Shown here: one piece after another, positions 11,261-22,036 of the stretch
Numbering within the stretch: the first letter of the stretch is position 1
Layout of the letters: each line of letters opens with the position of its first letter
The notes under the pieces: model-generated
Seen by the model: only the letters and a program-made list of their open reading frames with translations
The model's database searches: none
Told to the model about the DNA's origin: nothing
Made by a program: the position numbers and the translations under genes
DNA from: Campanula takesimana
Taxonomy: Eukaryota; Streptophyta; Magnoliopsida; Asterales; Campanulaceae
Reading direction: 5' to 3'
Assembly (NCBI GenBank): GCA_026119855.1
Contig: JAOWBW010000360.1
Span: 682,001-746,000, forward strand
Length of the DNA: 64,000 nt

Positions 11261-13371
11261 TGTCACGACCCGAAATATAGGCTCTATTTTATTAGTAATA
11301 AATAATGATTTTTTTTTTTTGAATTGCTTATTTATTTATTTAAATTATTATTTATTTAAATATTTATGTGTGCAATTTATGTGTTATAATATTTATGCCT
11401 AGCTTTGTATTCGAGTTATTTGGGCTAGTGTGGAAGTGTTGGGTCTTAATTGTTAGTAGGGAGTGTAGTGCTTGTGTGTAGTGTAGTGGAGGGGCCTAAG
11501 TGCAACATTTTGAATTATTTCCCTACTCCCTCCCTACTCCTCCCCTTCTCCCTCATACACTCCATCCCCCCCCCCCATTCTTCCAGTAAACTCACTTCCC
11601 TCTCTCTCCAAGTATTGGTAAGTTTTCTTCCTCTTCCTTCTCTCTTCATTTACTTCCTCTTCCTCTCATCTTCTCTCATTTCTTAAAACATGAACCATGT
11701 TTAGATCGTCGATAGGATCGTAGGAAGCCAAAAAGAATCGAATCCATCAACTTTGAGAATTTGCAAGTAAGTTACTTTTCCCCCATTTTTATGCTAAAAT
11801 GTTCATATCATGTTTCTATGATGTTTGATGTGTTATATTTGAAGTTTGGTTGGGTTTTGAATTTGTTTAGAATTTATTTGAGTTTGGTTAAAATGGTGAA
11901 ATCTTGAATGTGGGTTTTGATTCTTGAATTTGGTTGATAAAGGGTGTTGTTAAGATCACCTTTCTAGTTAAAAGATGTTTGGGTACCTTAGAAACCTTGT
12001 TGGGAGTGTTGATTTTGAGTATTTGGTGTTTGGGAGAATTTTGGTCGAAAATGGCATTACCAGCCCTGTTCTTGGCCAGTCCGTAGACCAGGCGCCCGCC
12101 CGCGTGGTGCCAGGCGCCCGCCTGCCCCCCTTTTTCCAGCGACCCAAACCTTCTGGCCAAACAAGCGCGCGCCTGCCCCTGCCCGAGCGCCCGCCCGCCC
12201 GCCTGCTTGGGAATTTTGACCCTTTTGCTTGGTTTAAAACTAATGGCTAACTAGTTTAGATTTAATCCTTCTAATTAACTTAAGATAACACCGTAAAACA
12301 CTTTATTGTGTGGATTTGATTCCTTTGTGAATAAATATGATATGGAGTTTGATGAATTATCATTTTTGGGAATGTGGTTCACCTTTGATGTGCAGTTTGT
12401 ATTGGTTTACCTTTGTGGTGATTTAATTGGATTGATTCCCTACTTTGGAATCCTTTGTTGTTTATCGTGCTAGTATTTTATTACTTAGCCTTTATGTGAA
12501 AGTCCAGCTGGTATTTTGTGTGTGTTTGGGAGATGCGAAACATTATGATGGCACGACCAAGTCCATTGTGATGTTGACCATTGTTTTGCCCCATTATTAC
12601 CCTCCTCCAGATTGGCCTTGGATGTGAGAAGAGCTAGCTGCATTTTAGCTTTACTTGGAGCATGACTTTGTGGCATGTCTCCTGTCCCTTGTGACACTTC
12701 ATTGGTTATTGGTTCCGGTACCGGGGGTTTTCTCTTCGGCTTTCATGCTATTATGAAGATGATGATTTGTTGATTATTGAAGCTGCGCAGCGATCCTTTA
12801 TTTGGATGTTCCGGTTTGGAAAACCTTGGCTATATCCTTTGTTATGTGTTTATTTCTGCTGCTATCTGATACATGCTAAATGCTATGTGCTATGTGATAT
12901 TTATTATTGCTTATTGTATATTGCATCATAGCATGTCATGTAGTTGCATTAGTAACTTATTGAGATTTATCTCACCCCCTTTCTTTTATCTTTGTTTTTC
13001 CTTAACCCCCCCCCCCAGGTGCTAAGGATTAGTCTCGCTGATCACGAGAAAGAGGACGTCGAGTGTGGATCCGTTCTTTTGGGGAAGGTTGATATAGGTT
13101 GGTTTACATTATGTAAATGTGTAACCATTTTGGGGTAGTTGTACCAAACAATGACGTCACTAAGAATTGTATGTTTGTATTTTGTTGGGCATAAACTTGT
13201 GGAAGTTTATGACAGTTGTTTTTGGTTTTTATCAAACTTGGTTTTGTAAAACTTTGGATCATCACTTTTGGGGTATTAAATGAAATTTTTAACTCTGATA
13301 TTTCTTAGTTTTGGTTTTAGAGTCGACGTCCAGATCGCGGTCTCGGGCCCGCGGGGTCCGGGGTCGCGACA
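11261..13371 (+). repeat. B 5' LTR
   Basis: LTR of 2111 bp, TGTCACGACCCG...GGGTCGCGACA. It has a C run at about 11567, a GC-rich cluster at 12088-12207, the palindrome CCGGTACCGG at 12715-12724, GCTGCGCAGC near 12782, a TGAGAT/ATCTCA dyad, and a pyrimidine tract with C run ending in CAG near 13018. Family B shares the short block TTTAGATCGTCGATAGGATC with families A and C. Confidence 0.93.
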
Positions 13372-13373
13372 GT

Positions 13374-13385
13374 TGGTTTCAGAGC
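13374..13385 (+). other. B primer-binding site
   Basis: TGGTTTCAGAGC, two bases after the LTR. It is one mismatch from TGGTATCAGAGC, the tRNA-iMet complement seen in A and in the TRIM. Confidence 0.8.
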
Positions 13386-13491
13386 CATGGTTTGGCTCTA
13401 AGTATAAGTCTAGGTGGACTAGTATGACCTAGGTGGGTAGTTGTGTTCGGAGTGAGTAACGGTTGATGTCTTATGCAGGTAATTACTCAAA

Positions 13492-15021
13492 ATGTCTGGA
13501 AGAAGAAACAGAGGAGGTACTAGTGGAGCACAGAATCAGAATGATACAAGGGAAGAAGCACGTGCTATGTTTCAAGGCATGTTTGAGGCGGCCATGAAGG
13601 CCATACATGATCAAGGTCCGAGGGTAGAACAAGCACCACCCCGCTATGGATTGGAGCAATTTCTGAAGTTGAAACCGGTTGAATTCAATGGGCAACCCGA
13701 TGTTCGGAAAGCTGAGTTGTGGATTGAGTCGATGGAGAAGATTTATGATGTGTTTGGGTGCACGGATGAGGACAAGGTCCGGTTCGCGGCTTACAAGATT
13801 GTGGGAGCCGCCGAGCATTGGTGGAAAGGTATTAAAGCTACTTGGGATGATACTCACACGGTGTATGCGTGGGAGTTGTTCGTGCGCAAATTCAAGGAGC
13901 ATTTCATTCCGGTTGTTGATCAAAACCGAAAGGAGATCGAGCTACTCAACTTGGAGCAAGGTGTGTTGTCTATAGCACAATACTCGGCAAAGTTCATAGA
14001 ATTAGCCCGGTATTGCGACTATTTGGTGAGGACCGAGGAACAAAAGGCTATGAGATTCATTAGGGGATTGAAGACCTCCATCCGTACTCAACTTATTGCT
14101 CAACGGATTGTGACATTCCAAGATGCGGTGGACCGAGCCTATTTGATAGAGCAAGATATTGGGGAACATAAGAGGAAGACCGAGGTGGCCAACCCGAGTA
14201 AGCAAGGAGCGCAGAGCAAGTCGCAACCAAGGATCGAAAATCGAGGTAACTTTGGGGGACAATCTCAGTCCCGAGGGCAACCGATCCCAAGGAACCCGGG
14301 TACCACTTCCGGGAACCAAGGGAGCCAAATTAGGAGGCTTTGTTCGTATTGTCAAAAGGAAGGTCATTCTGAAGACCGTTGTTGGAAGAAGCAAGGAAGG
14401 TGCACCAATTGTGGTCAAATGGGTTACTTTGTAAAAGATTGCCCGAGAGGTAGAGGTCAAGCATCCGGGTCAGGAGTTGGTAATAATCAAGGTCAGAAAA
14501 GGGATGCCGCCGGGATGCCCAAAGTTCAAGGGAAATTTTATGCCATGAATCAACAACAAGCCACCGATGATCCATCCATTATTAGAGGTATTATTTCTGT
14601 GTCTAATGTGAGCGCGCGAGCGTTAGTAGATCCAGGATCATCTCATTCATACATTTCTGTGCAATTTGCTTCCATGTTAAATGCTGCATTCGAGTCTTTA
14701 CCGTTCGTGCTAGAGGTGTCGACCCCTATAGGAGAATGCTTGATTTCTGATCGAGTCTTTCGTGCTTGTGATGTGGTTATTTGTGGTCGTGTCCTTTGTG
14801 CGGATTTGGTAGTTCTTCCTATCCAAGACTTTGATGTCATTTTGGGTATGGATTGGTTGAGCAAGTTTCATGCTTCTGTTGATTGCCCTGAGAAAACTGT
14901 TACTTTTTCTATTCCCGATGTGCCTAAATTTGTGTTTGAGGCTAGTCCCCTGAGTAGGAAAGTTCCCTTAATTTCTTTTATGAAAGCGAGAAAATTATTG
15001 CATAGTGGTTGTGAGGGGTAA
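13492..15021 (+). pseudogene. B gag-protease
   Basis: 509 codons from ATG 13492. Residues about 60-230 hold the retrotransposon gag core (AEHWWKGIKATWDD, YAWELFVRKFKEHF). Two zinc knuckles follow near residues 283-320. The first, CSYCQKEGHSEDRC, is intact. In the second, CTNCGQMGYFVKDC, the histidine is tyrosine. The retropepsin site near residue 377 reads VDPGSSHSYIS, with proline where D-S-G is usual. The frame ends at TAA 15019-15021 after CEG. The same frame continues into pol, so this is probably a nonsense mutation in a once continuous gag-pol. Gag would form the particle and protease would cut the polyprotein. Confidence 0.9.
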
Positions 15022-16452
15022 TTGGATAGTGTTCTTGATACTAGGAAGGAATCCCCTAGTTTTGATAGTGTTCGGGTAGTTCGGGAATTTCCCGATGTTT
15101 TCTCTACCGAGTATGATATGCCTCCCGATCGTGAGATTGAGTTTTGTATAGATCTTTTGCTGGGTACGGCTCCGATTTCGAAAGCACCTTATAGGTTAGC
15201 TCCCGCAGAGTTGAAGGAATTAAAGGTTCAGTTGCAAGAGTTGCTTGATCGAGGGTTTATCCGCCCTAGTGTTTCCCCGTGGGGAACACCGGTTTTATTT
15301 GTGCGGAAGAAAGACGGTTCGTTGAGATTGTGCATAGATTACCGGAAGTTGAATCAGGTTACGGTGAAGAATAAGTATCCTCTACCACATATTGATGACT
15401 TATTTGATCAGCTTCAAGGGTCCGTGGTTTTCTCTAAGCTCGATTTGAGGAGTGGGTACCATCAGTTGAAGGTTCGATCGGAGGATATTCCGAAGACTGC
15501 TTTTTGCACTCGCTATGGTCATTATGAGTTCTTGGTTATGCCGTTTGGGTTGACTAACGCGCCGGCCGTATTTATGGATTTGATGAACCGTGTTTTCCAT
15601 CCTTATCTTGATTCGTTCGTGGTGGTTTTCATCGACGACATTCTTGTCTATTCTAAATCTCGAGAGGAGCACGAGCAACATTTGAGGACAGTTTTATCCG
15701 TCCTTGCGAGGGAGAAATTATTTGCGAAATTTAGTAAATGCGAATTTTGGCTTGAGAAGGTGTCATTTCTGGGTCATGTTATTTCGAAAGATGGGATTTC
15801 TGTGGATCCTTCAAAGATAGAGGCAATAGTGGATTGGAAGAGACCCGAATCAGTGATAGAGATTAGAAGCTTTCTTGGTTTAGCCGGTTATTACCGAAGA
15901 TTTATTGAGGGGTTCTCGAGGATTGCTACTCCGATGACTCAGTTGACCCGGAAGAATGTTCCGTTTGTGTGGACCGAGAAATGTGACAAGAGTTTCGAGG
16001 AATTGAAGAAGAGGTTGACTACCGCACCGATCTTGACTTTGCCTAATGGGAGCGATGGCCTAGTGATTTTCAGTGATGCTTTGAAAGAGGGTTTGGGATG
16101 TGTGTTGATGCAGAACGGGAAAGTAATTGCTTATGCTTCGAGGAAGTTGACCCCTAGTGAACAGAATTACCCGACTCATGATATGGAATTGGCCGCGATA
16201 GTCTTTGCGTTGCACAAGTGGAAGCACTACCTTTATGGAGCGAAGTTTGAGATTTTCACCGATCACAAGAGTTTGAAGTACCTATTCTCTCAGAAGGAAT
16301 TGAACAACAGACAGCGCCGATGGATGGAATTGTTGAAGGATTACGATTGTGCGATTTCTTATCATCCGGGGAAGGCGAATGTGGTAGCCGATGCGATTAG
16401 TAGAAAATCTTATGTGACTTCGATGATGGTTTCGAGAATGGAAAATGCTTGA
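15022..16452 (+). pseudogene. B reverse transcriptase and RNase H
   Basis: 476 open codons in the gag frame, with no start of its own because it is pol after the 15019 stop. RT motifs in order: GFIRPSVSPWG, LCIDYRKLNQV, YPLPHIDDLF, FSKLDLRSGYHQ, VMPFGLTNAP and the catalytic FIDDILVYS. RNase H follows: FSDALKEGLG (usually a DAS form), TDHKSLKYLF and GKANVVADAISRK. The sequence matches the Tekay/Del branch of chromoviruses. It ends in TGA at 16450-16452 because of a one-base frameshift; integrase continues in another frame from 16445. Role: copies element RNA into DNA and removes the RNA strand. Confidence 0.93.
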
Positions 16453-17146
16453 GGATGTTCGAGATTGGTCTCCTCGTGAATCGAGACATGGGGCTATTTT
16501 TGCGAATATTAGGGTATCTCCGACCCTAATTCATAGGATAAAGGAAGCTCAGAAAGAAGACCACGAGTTGGTGAAGATAATGGGTAAATTGAAAGAAAAG
16601 AACTTCGAGGATTTTTCATTGAGTTCGAGTGGAGTTTTGACTTTCCGTGGTCGTTTGTGTGTTCCGGATGTTGATGGAATTAAACAGAGAGTTCTTGATG
16701 AGGGTCACAAATCGAGGTATACTATTCATCCGGGTAGTACGAAGATGTATCAGGATTTGAAGCAACAATTTTGGTGGATTAATATGAAGAAGGAAATAGC
16801 CGAGTACGTTTCGAGGTGTTTAACTTGTCAGCAGGTCAAAGCCGAGCATCAGAGACCCGCGGGATTACTTCAGCCGTTAGAGATTCCCGAGTGGAAATGG
16901 GAGCATGTGACTATAGATTTCGTTACGGGACTGCCTCGTACCCGTAGGAAGAATGACAGTGTTTGGGTAATAGTGGATAGATTGACCAAGAGTGCCCATT
17001 TCTTGCCTATTGATATCAGGTATTCGATGGAGAAGCTTGCGACCCTTTATATCGATGAGATCGTTAGATTGCATGGGGTTCCGGTTAGTATTGTGTCAGA
17101 TCGAGACCCGAGGTTTACTTCCAGATTTTGGAAGGCGTTTCAGTAA
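16445..17146 (+). pseudogene. B integrase, zinc and catalytic part
   Basis: 233 codons. Contains the HHCC zinc domain (histidines in GHKSRYTIHPG, cysteines in CLTC), then the catalytic core with the first aspartate in VTIDFVTGLP and the second in VSDRDPRFTS. TAA at 17144-17146 stops it after KAFQ. The same frame runs on for about 17 codons, then a missing C near 17190 shifts it. The third catalytic residue is in the next piece. Confidence 0.9.
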
Positions 17147-17952
17147 GCTTTGGGTACAGATTTGCGATTCAGTACAGCTTTTCATCCCAGACCGACGGTC
17201 AATCCGAGAGGACTATTCAAATTCTTGAGGATATGTTGCGAGCTTGTGCGATAGACTTTTCCGATTCTTGGGATTCGCACCTACCGTTAGTGGAGTTCTC
17301 TTACAACAACAGTTATCAGGCTAGTATCGAGATGGCACCGTTTGAGGCGTTGTATGGAAGGAAATTTAGATCGCCTATTTGTTGCGTTGAGGTCGGTGAA
17401 GCAAAAGTTGTGGGTATTGATTTGCTTCGGGATTCAGTTGAAAAGGTTAGAGTTATCCGGGACAGATTGAAAACAGCCCAGAGTCGACATAAGAGCTATG
17501 CAGACAACCGAAGGCGAGATCTTAGTTTTCAGATTAGTGATTTGGTATCCTTGAAAGTGGCTCCGAAAGTGGGTATTCGTAGGTTTGGGAAGAAAGGCAA
17601 ATTGGCTCCGAGGTTTATTGGCCCGTTTGAGATTTTGGGAAAGGTTGGACTTCTAGCGTATCGTCTTGCGTTACCGCCATCTTTGGACCGGTTGCACAAC
17701 GTGTTCCATGTTTCTATGCTTCGGAAGTATGTTCATGATCCGTCTCACGTGTTACCGAGGATACCGGAAGATATTGAGCCCGATATGACTTATGAGGAAC
17801 GACCGGTTCGGATCTTAGATTCTAAAGTTCAAGAGTTGAGGAGCAAGAGCATCGCGTTGGTTAGAGTTCTTTGGAGGAATCATAATGTCGAGGAGTCGAC
17901 TTGGGAGCTCCGAGATGAGATCGAGAGGAATTTTCCGTGGCTTTTCGTTTAA
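17147..17952 (+). pseudogene. B integrase C-terminal part with chromodomain
   Basis: Continues the integrase after the stop and frameshift. It contains TDGQSERTIQ, the catalytic glutamate region ASIEMAPFEALYG, the KGKLAPRFIGPF module and a C-terminal chromodomain (ALVRVLWRNHNVEESTWELR). It ends at TAA 17950-17952. Chromodomains of this group are known to direct insertion to marked chromatin. Here the protein is broken upstream, so no full integrase is expected. Confidence 0.92.
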
Positions 17953-17988
17953 GGTGAGTCTCGTTAAAATTCGGGTCGAATTTTCTTT

Positions 17989-18001
17989 AAGTGGGAGTGA
18001 A
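17989..18001 (+). other. B polypurine tract
   Basis: AAGTGGGAGTGAA, directly before the 3' LTR. Element C has the related AAGGGGGAGTGAA at the same place. Confidence 0.8.
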
Positions 18002-20578
18002 TGTCACGACCCGAAATATAGGCTCTATTTTATTAGTAATAAATAATGATTATTTTTTTTTGAATTGCTTATTTATTTATTTAAATTATTATTTATTTAA
18101 ATATTTATGTGTGCAATTTATGTGTTATAATATTTATGCCTAGCTTTGTATTCGAGTTATTTGGGCTAGTGTGGAAGTGTTGGGTCTTAATTGTTAGTAG
18201 GGAGTGTAGTGCTTGTGTGTAGTGTAGTGGAGGGGGCCTAAGTGCAACATTTTGAATTATTTCCCTACTCCCTCCCTACTCCTCCCCTTCTCCCTCATAC
18301 ACTCCATCCCCCCCCCCCATTCTTCCAGCAAACTCACTTCCCTCTCTCTCCAAGTATTGGTAAGTTTTCTGTGATATCCCCCATCCCACATCGGAAATAT
18401 GTGGGAATTGAGTGTGCTATATAGAAGGCCCATACACTCCTACTAAGCATCAAATCATCCATTGGACTTTTGGAGACCTGTGATGGGCTAGTGTATGGTA
18501 CCTATGTGGCGGGTCGGGTCTGCGGACTCGGGTCGTTAAAAATGGTATCAGAGCGGAACCCCGGCCTTAAGGCTTGCGAGCTAGCCCGGGGGTACGATCT
18601 GGGTATTGATTGACCTTGCCAGGGACGGCAAGGGTTTGAGTGGGGGAGATTGTGATATCCCCCATCCCACATCGGAAATATGTGGGAATTGAGTGTGCTA
18701 TATAGAAGGCCCATACACTCCTACTAAGCATCAAATCATCCATTGGACTTTTGGAGACCTGTGATGGGCTAGTGTATGGTACCTATGTGGCGGGTCGGGT
18801 CTGCGGACTCGGGTCGTTACATTTTCTTCCTCTTCCTTCTCTCTTCATTTACTTCCTCTTCCTCTCATCTTCACTCATTTCTTAAAACATGAACCATGTT
18901 TAGATCGTCGATAGGATCGTAGGAAGCCAAAAAGAATCGAAATCCATCAACTTTGAGAATTGCAAGTAAGTTACTTTTCCCCCATTTTTATGCTAAAATG
19001 TTCATATCATGTTTCTATTATGTTTGATGTGTTATATTTGAAGTTTGGTTGGGTTTTGAATTTGTTTGGAATTTATTTGAGTTTTGGTTAAAATGGTGAA
19101 ATCTTGAATGTGGGTTTTGATTCTTGAATTTGGTTGATAAAGGGTGTTGTTAAGATCACCTTTCTAGTTAAAAGATGTTTGGGTACCTTAGAAACCTTGT
19201 TGGGAGTGTTGATTTTGAGTATTTGGTGTTTTGGGAGAATTTTGGTCGAAAATAGCATTACCCAGCCCTGTTCTTGGCCAGTCCGTAGACCAGGCGCCCG
19301 CCCGCGTGGTGCCAGGCGCCCGCCTGCCCCCCTTTTTCCAGCGACCCAAACCTTCTGGCCAAACAAGCGCGCGCCTGCCCCTGCCCGAGCGCCCGCCCGC
19401 CCGCCTGCTTGGGAATTTTGACCCTTTTGCTTGGTTTAAAACTAATGGCTAACTAGTTTAGATTTAATCCTTCTAATTAACTTAAGATAACACCGTGAAA
19501 CACTTTATTGTGTGGATTTGATTCCTTTGTGAATAAATATGATATGGAGTTTGATTAATTATCATTTTTGGGAATGTGGTTCACCTTTGATGTGCAGTTT
19601 GTATTGGTTTACCTTTGTGGTGATTTAATTGGATTGATTCCCTACTTTGGAATCCTTTGTTGTTTATCGTGCTAGTATTTTATTACTTAGCCTTTATGTG
19701 AAAGTCCAGCTGGTATTTTGTGTGTGCTTGGGCGATGCGAAACATTATGATGGCACGGCCAAGTCCATTGTGATGTTGACCATTGTTTTGCCCCATTATT
19801 ACCCTCCTCCAGATTGGCCTTGGATGTGAGAAGAGCTAGCTCCTTTGTGTGCATTTAGCTTTACTTGGAGCATGACTTTGTGGCATGTCTCCCGTCCCTT
19901 GTGACACTTCATTGGTTATTGGTTCCGGTACCGGGGGTTTTCTCTTCGGCTTTCATGCTATTATGAAGATGATGATTTGTTGATTATTGAAGCTGCGCAG
20001 CGATCCTTTATTTGGATGTTCCGGTTTGGAAAACCTTGGCTATATCCTTTGTTATGTGTTTATTTCCGCTGCTATCTGATACATGCTAAATGCTATGTGC
20101 TATGTGATATTTATTATTGCTTATTGTATATTGCATCATAGCATGTCATGTAGTTGCATTAGTAACTTATTGAGATTTATCTCACCCCCTTTCTTTTATC
20201 TTTGTGTTTCCTTAACCCCCCCCCAGGTGATAAGGATTAGTCTCGCTGATCACGAGAAAGAGGACGTCGAGTGTGGATCCGTTCTTTTGGGGAAGGTTGA
20301 TATAGGTTGGTTTACATTATGTAAATGTGTAACCATTTTGGGGTAGTTGTACCAAACAATGACGTCACTAAGAATTGTATGTTTGTATTTTGTTGGGCAT
20401 AAACTTGTGGAAGTTTATGACAGTTGTTTTGGTTTTTATCAAACTTGGTTTTGTAAAACTTTGGATCATCACTTTTGGGGTATTAAATGAAATTTTTAAC
20501 TCTGATATTTCTTAGTTTTGGTTTTAGAGTCGAAGTCCAGATCGCGGTCTCGGGCCCGCGGGGTCCGGGGTCGCGACA
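18002..20578 (+). repeat. B 3' LTR, interrupted by a TRIM
   Basis: Same termini as the 5' LTR. It is longer by the TRIM and its TTTTC duplication at 18365-18826. GC-rich cluster at about 19290-19410, CCGGTACCGG at 19925-19934, C run near 20214. Confidence 0.93.
18370..18821 (+). mobile_element. TRIM (terminal-repeat retrotransposon in miniature)
   Basis: Two identical-length direct repeats of 171 bp, 18370-18540 and 18651-18821, starting TGTGATATCCC and ending GTTACA (GTTAAA in the first). Target duplication TTTTC at 18365-18369 and 18822-18826. Primer site TGGTATCAGAGC at 18543-18554 and a G-rich purine tract GAGTGGGGGAGAT just before 18651. The internal part is about 110 bp and cannot code. 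I see no 5S-like sequence, so it is not Cassandra. Confidence 0.93.
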
Positions 20579-21599
20579 GATACCCTGGGGAACCACGGCT
20601 TGGCTAGAGCGCGTGAATTATCCTAGGATGTCTATTTGTGTTTTAGAGTCGCCACCCACGTTTTTTAGGAACGTAATAAAACCTAATGTTTATGAGCCTA
20701 AGTTTGATTTACGAAAACAGAGATTCTTTGGGATGAGGGGTTCGGGGGTCAGGTTACGAAATGGGAAGTACTTAAACACCCATTTCGCCCGAGCAAAGTC
20801 GGTCTTGTTTGTTCATAATTCACTTTCTAAGATAAATGTGTTCTTCCATTAAAATGATGATAAAAAGGGGTTTTAGAGTTTGAAATGTAGGGAGATGACT
20901 CCTAGGGGAATTCAATGTAATGAAAGGACCGTTGGTATCATGTCCCAAATGGTTTTGGGTGATTGCACATTTGATCGAAGAAGAAGACGAAGAAGAAGAA
21001 GAAGAAGAAGAAGAAGAAGAAGAAGAAGAAAAGAAGTGCTTAAAACATTTACCTATAGTATTCTTCAAAAAGAGAACCTCTTGTCAAGCCTTGAAGAAGA
21101 GGTTGAGTACTTTTGTTGAAGAAATCCCAAAGGAAAGGTCTAGGCAAAGAGTGAGTAAAAGGTCTAAAATGATGATTTTTCCAAGTCCTCCTCCAATGAT
21201 GGATTGGAGGGGGTTTTTATAGCTGAAAAGTGATAGTTTTTGGAGCCAAATGGAGTCTCCAAGAAATCTTTCCCGTGCAAAATCATGTATAATGAGCAAG
21301 GGAGAGATTCTTGGGCAGAATCTGTAACTGACTCGCCCCAGAAGCGCGCGCATCCCACCTAGGCGGCGGAAGGCGCGCGCGTCTGGCCTCAAGGGGCGGA
21401 GGCGCCCGACTCTGAGAAGCGATTTTTGACAGAATGGACTAGAAAGTTAGAACTGTTATTCAGTTTAGTCCCGAGACTTAACGGAGTCCGTCTGGAACTT
21501 AACCAAAGTAACAGAAACTAACAGGAAACACTTAAAAGAGGGAGAAACACAAAATCAAGTGTGCAATCGGGGTGAGCGGTCCAAGGCGGGGTGTCTACA
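20579..21599 (-). repeat. T1 5' LTR, main part
   Basis: With 11252-11260 this makes an LTR of about 1.03 kb. On the element strand it starts TGTAGACACCCC (21599) and ends in TATCTACA. It contains a TATA box TATAAAAA (21221-21214), upstream GC-rich motifs (21413-21337), a GAA microsatellite (about 20978-21031) and a second copy of the primer-site decamer GTGGCGACTC (20655-20646). The right flank is CTTAC of a plus-strand Tat fragment. Confidence 0.85.
21214..21221 (-). promoter_or_regulatory. T1 LTR TATA box
   Basis: TATAAAAA on the element strand, about 115 bp downstream of the GC-rich cluster. It is the best TATA match in the LTR and would mark the U3/R border region. Confidence 0.55.
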
Positions 21600-22036
21600 C
21601 TTACCGCAACACACTAAACGGTTATTTTGTTCGCCAAGGGGAAGATGTTCCGTACATGATCTTTCCCGAACCGTGGGTTAACGAAAAGGGCGTCAGAAAG
21701 CTCGGTCTCGAGATCTTCACCGACCGTGAAATATCGGCACTAGAAAGGGAACCTACTCCAATGTCACCCCGAGAGTGGTGGGGCAAGAAAGCGACTATAG
21801 AATCCGAGGTAGGGATTACCGTGGGGGAAGAAGTATCCGATCTAGCCTCCATGTTCGAAGAATTTGCCATCATGGACGATTTTCAAGTCAACGCCATCTC
21901 TGACAACACAGAAATGGAGAGTCCATCTCTTAGCAAGATTCAGCCAAGCTCCGAGCCAATCAACAACTGGTATTCAACGAAGGGGCCCATAGTATCCGAG
22001 GATTTCCTGATCCGAGAAATGGGTTGCATACCCCGC
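21600..22036 (+). pseudogene. Plus-strand Tat polyprotein fragment, left part
   Basis: Translates as YRNTLNGYFVRQGEDVPYMIF onward to FLIREMGCIP and matches the reverse complement of about 42850-43270 with a few percent difference. It is the pre-RT linker of the T1 polyprotein family in the opposite orientation. It is interrupted by T3 after ATACCCCGC and resumes at 37340. It has no start and no catalytic domain, so it is a remnant. Confidence 0.85.

Larger units (their letters stand above)
1..13300. repeat. Long direct duplication, copy 1
   Basis: This stretch aligns nearly base for base with 43164-64000. Position 1 matches 43164 and position 13300 matches the last base of the window. The only large difference is element C, present at 52673-60193 in copy 2 and absent here, where the empty site reads TGGAT at 9514-9518. 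Both copies share the insertion points of A and B and several stop codons. The insertions therefore came before the duplication. The left edge lies outside the window. Confidence 0.95.
11261..20578 (+). mobile_element. B: Tekay/Del-like chromovirus, nearly full length, defective
   Basis: Plus-strand Ty3/gypsy element inside the T1 5' LTR, with a perfect 5-bp duplication GATAC (11256-11260 and 20579-20583). Order: LTR, primer site, gag, protease, RT, RNase H, integrase, chromodomain, purine tract, LTR. Coding is interrupted by stops at 15019-15021 and 17144-17146 and by frameshifts near 16445 and 17190. A TRIM is nested in the 3' LTR. The two LTRs remain close, so the insertion is fairly recent. 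The TE history shows that it predates the duplication. Confidence 0.95.
1..21599 (-). mobile_element. T1: Tat-lineage Ty3/gypsy element, 5' part
   Basis: Minus-strand element. Reading leftward: 5' LTR (21599-20579 plus 11260-11252, split by B), primer-binding site 11251-11230, a leader of about 1.3 kb, gag (9926-8417), the start of protease (8416-8001), insertion A1, and the rest of protease with the pre-RT linker (748-1). RT and integrase lie off the left edge. Lineage is inferred from the copy 2 proteins, which include the second RNase H typical of Tat. Protein frames are interrupted, so the element is dead as a protein source. Confidence 0.85.

Noticed and set aside
13483..14575. Minus-strand and alternative-frame open frames over B gag
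   Set aside because: They overlap the clear gag-protease frame and show no motif.
18370..18821. Cassandra-type TRIM
   Set aside because: The terminal repeats lack 5S rRNA-like promoter sequence.
20880..21222. Frames with poly-Arg or poly-Glu runs
   Set aside because: They are a GAA microsatellite inside the T1 LTR with no support as genes.
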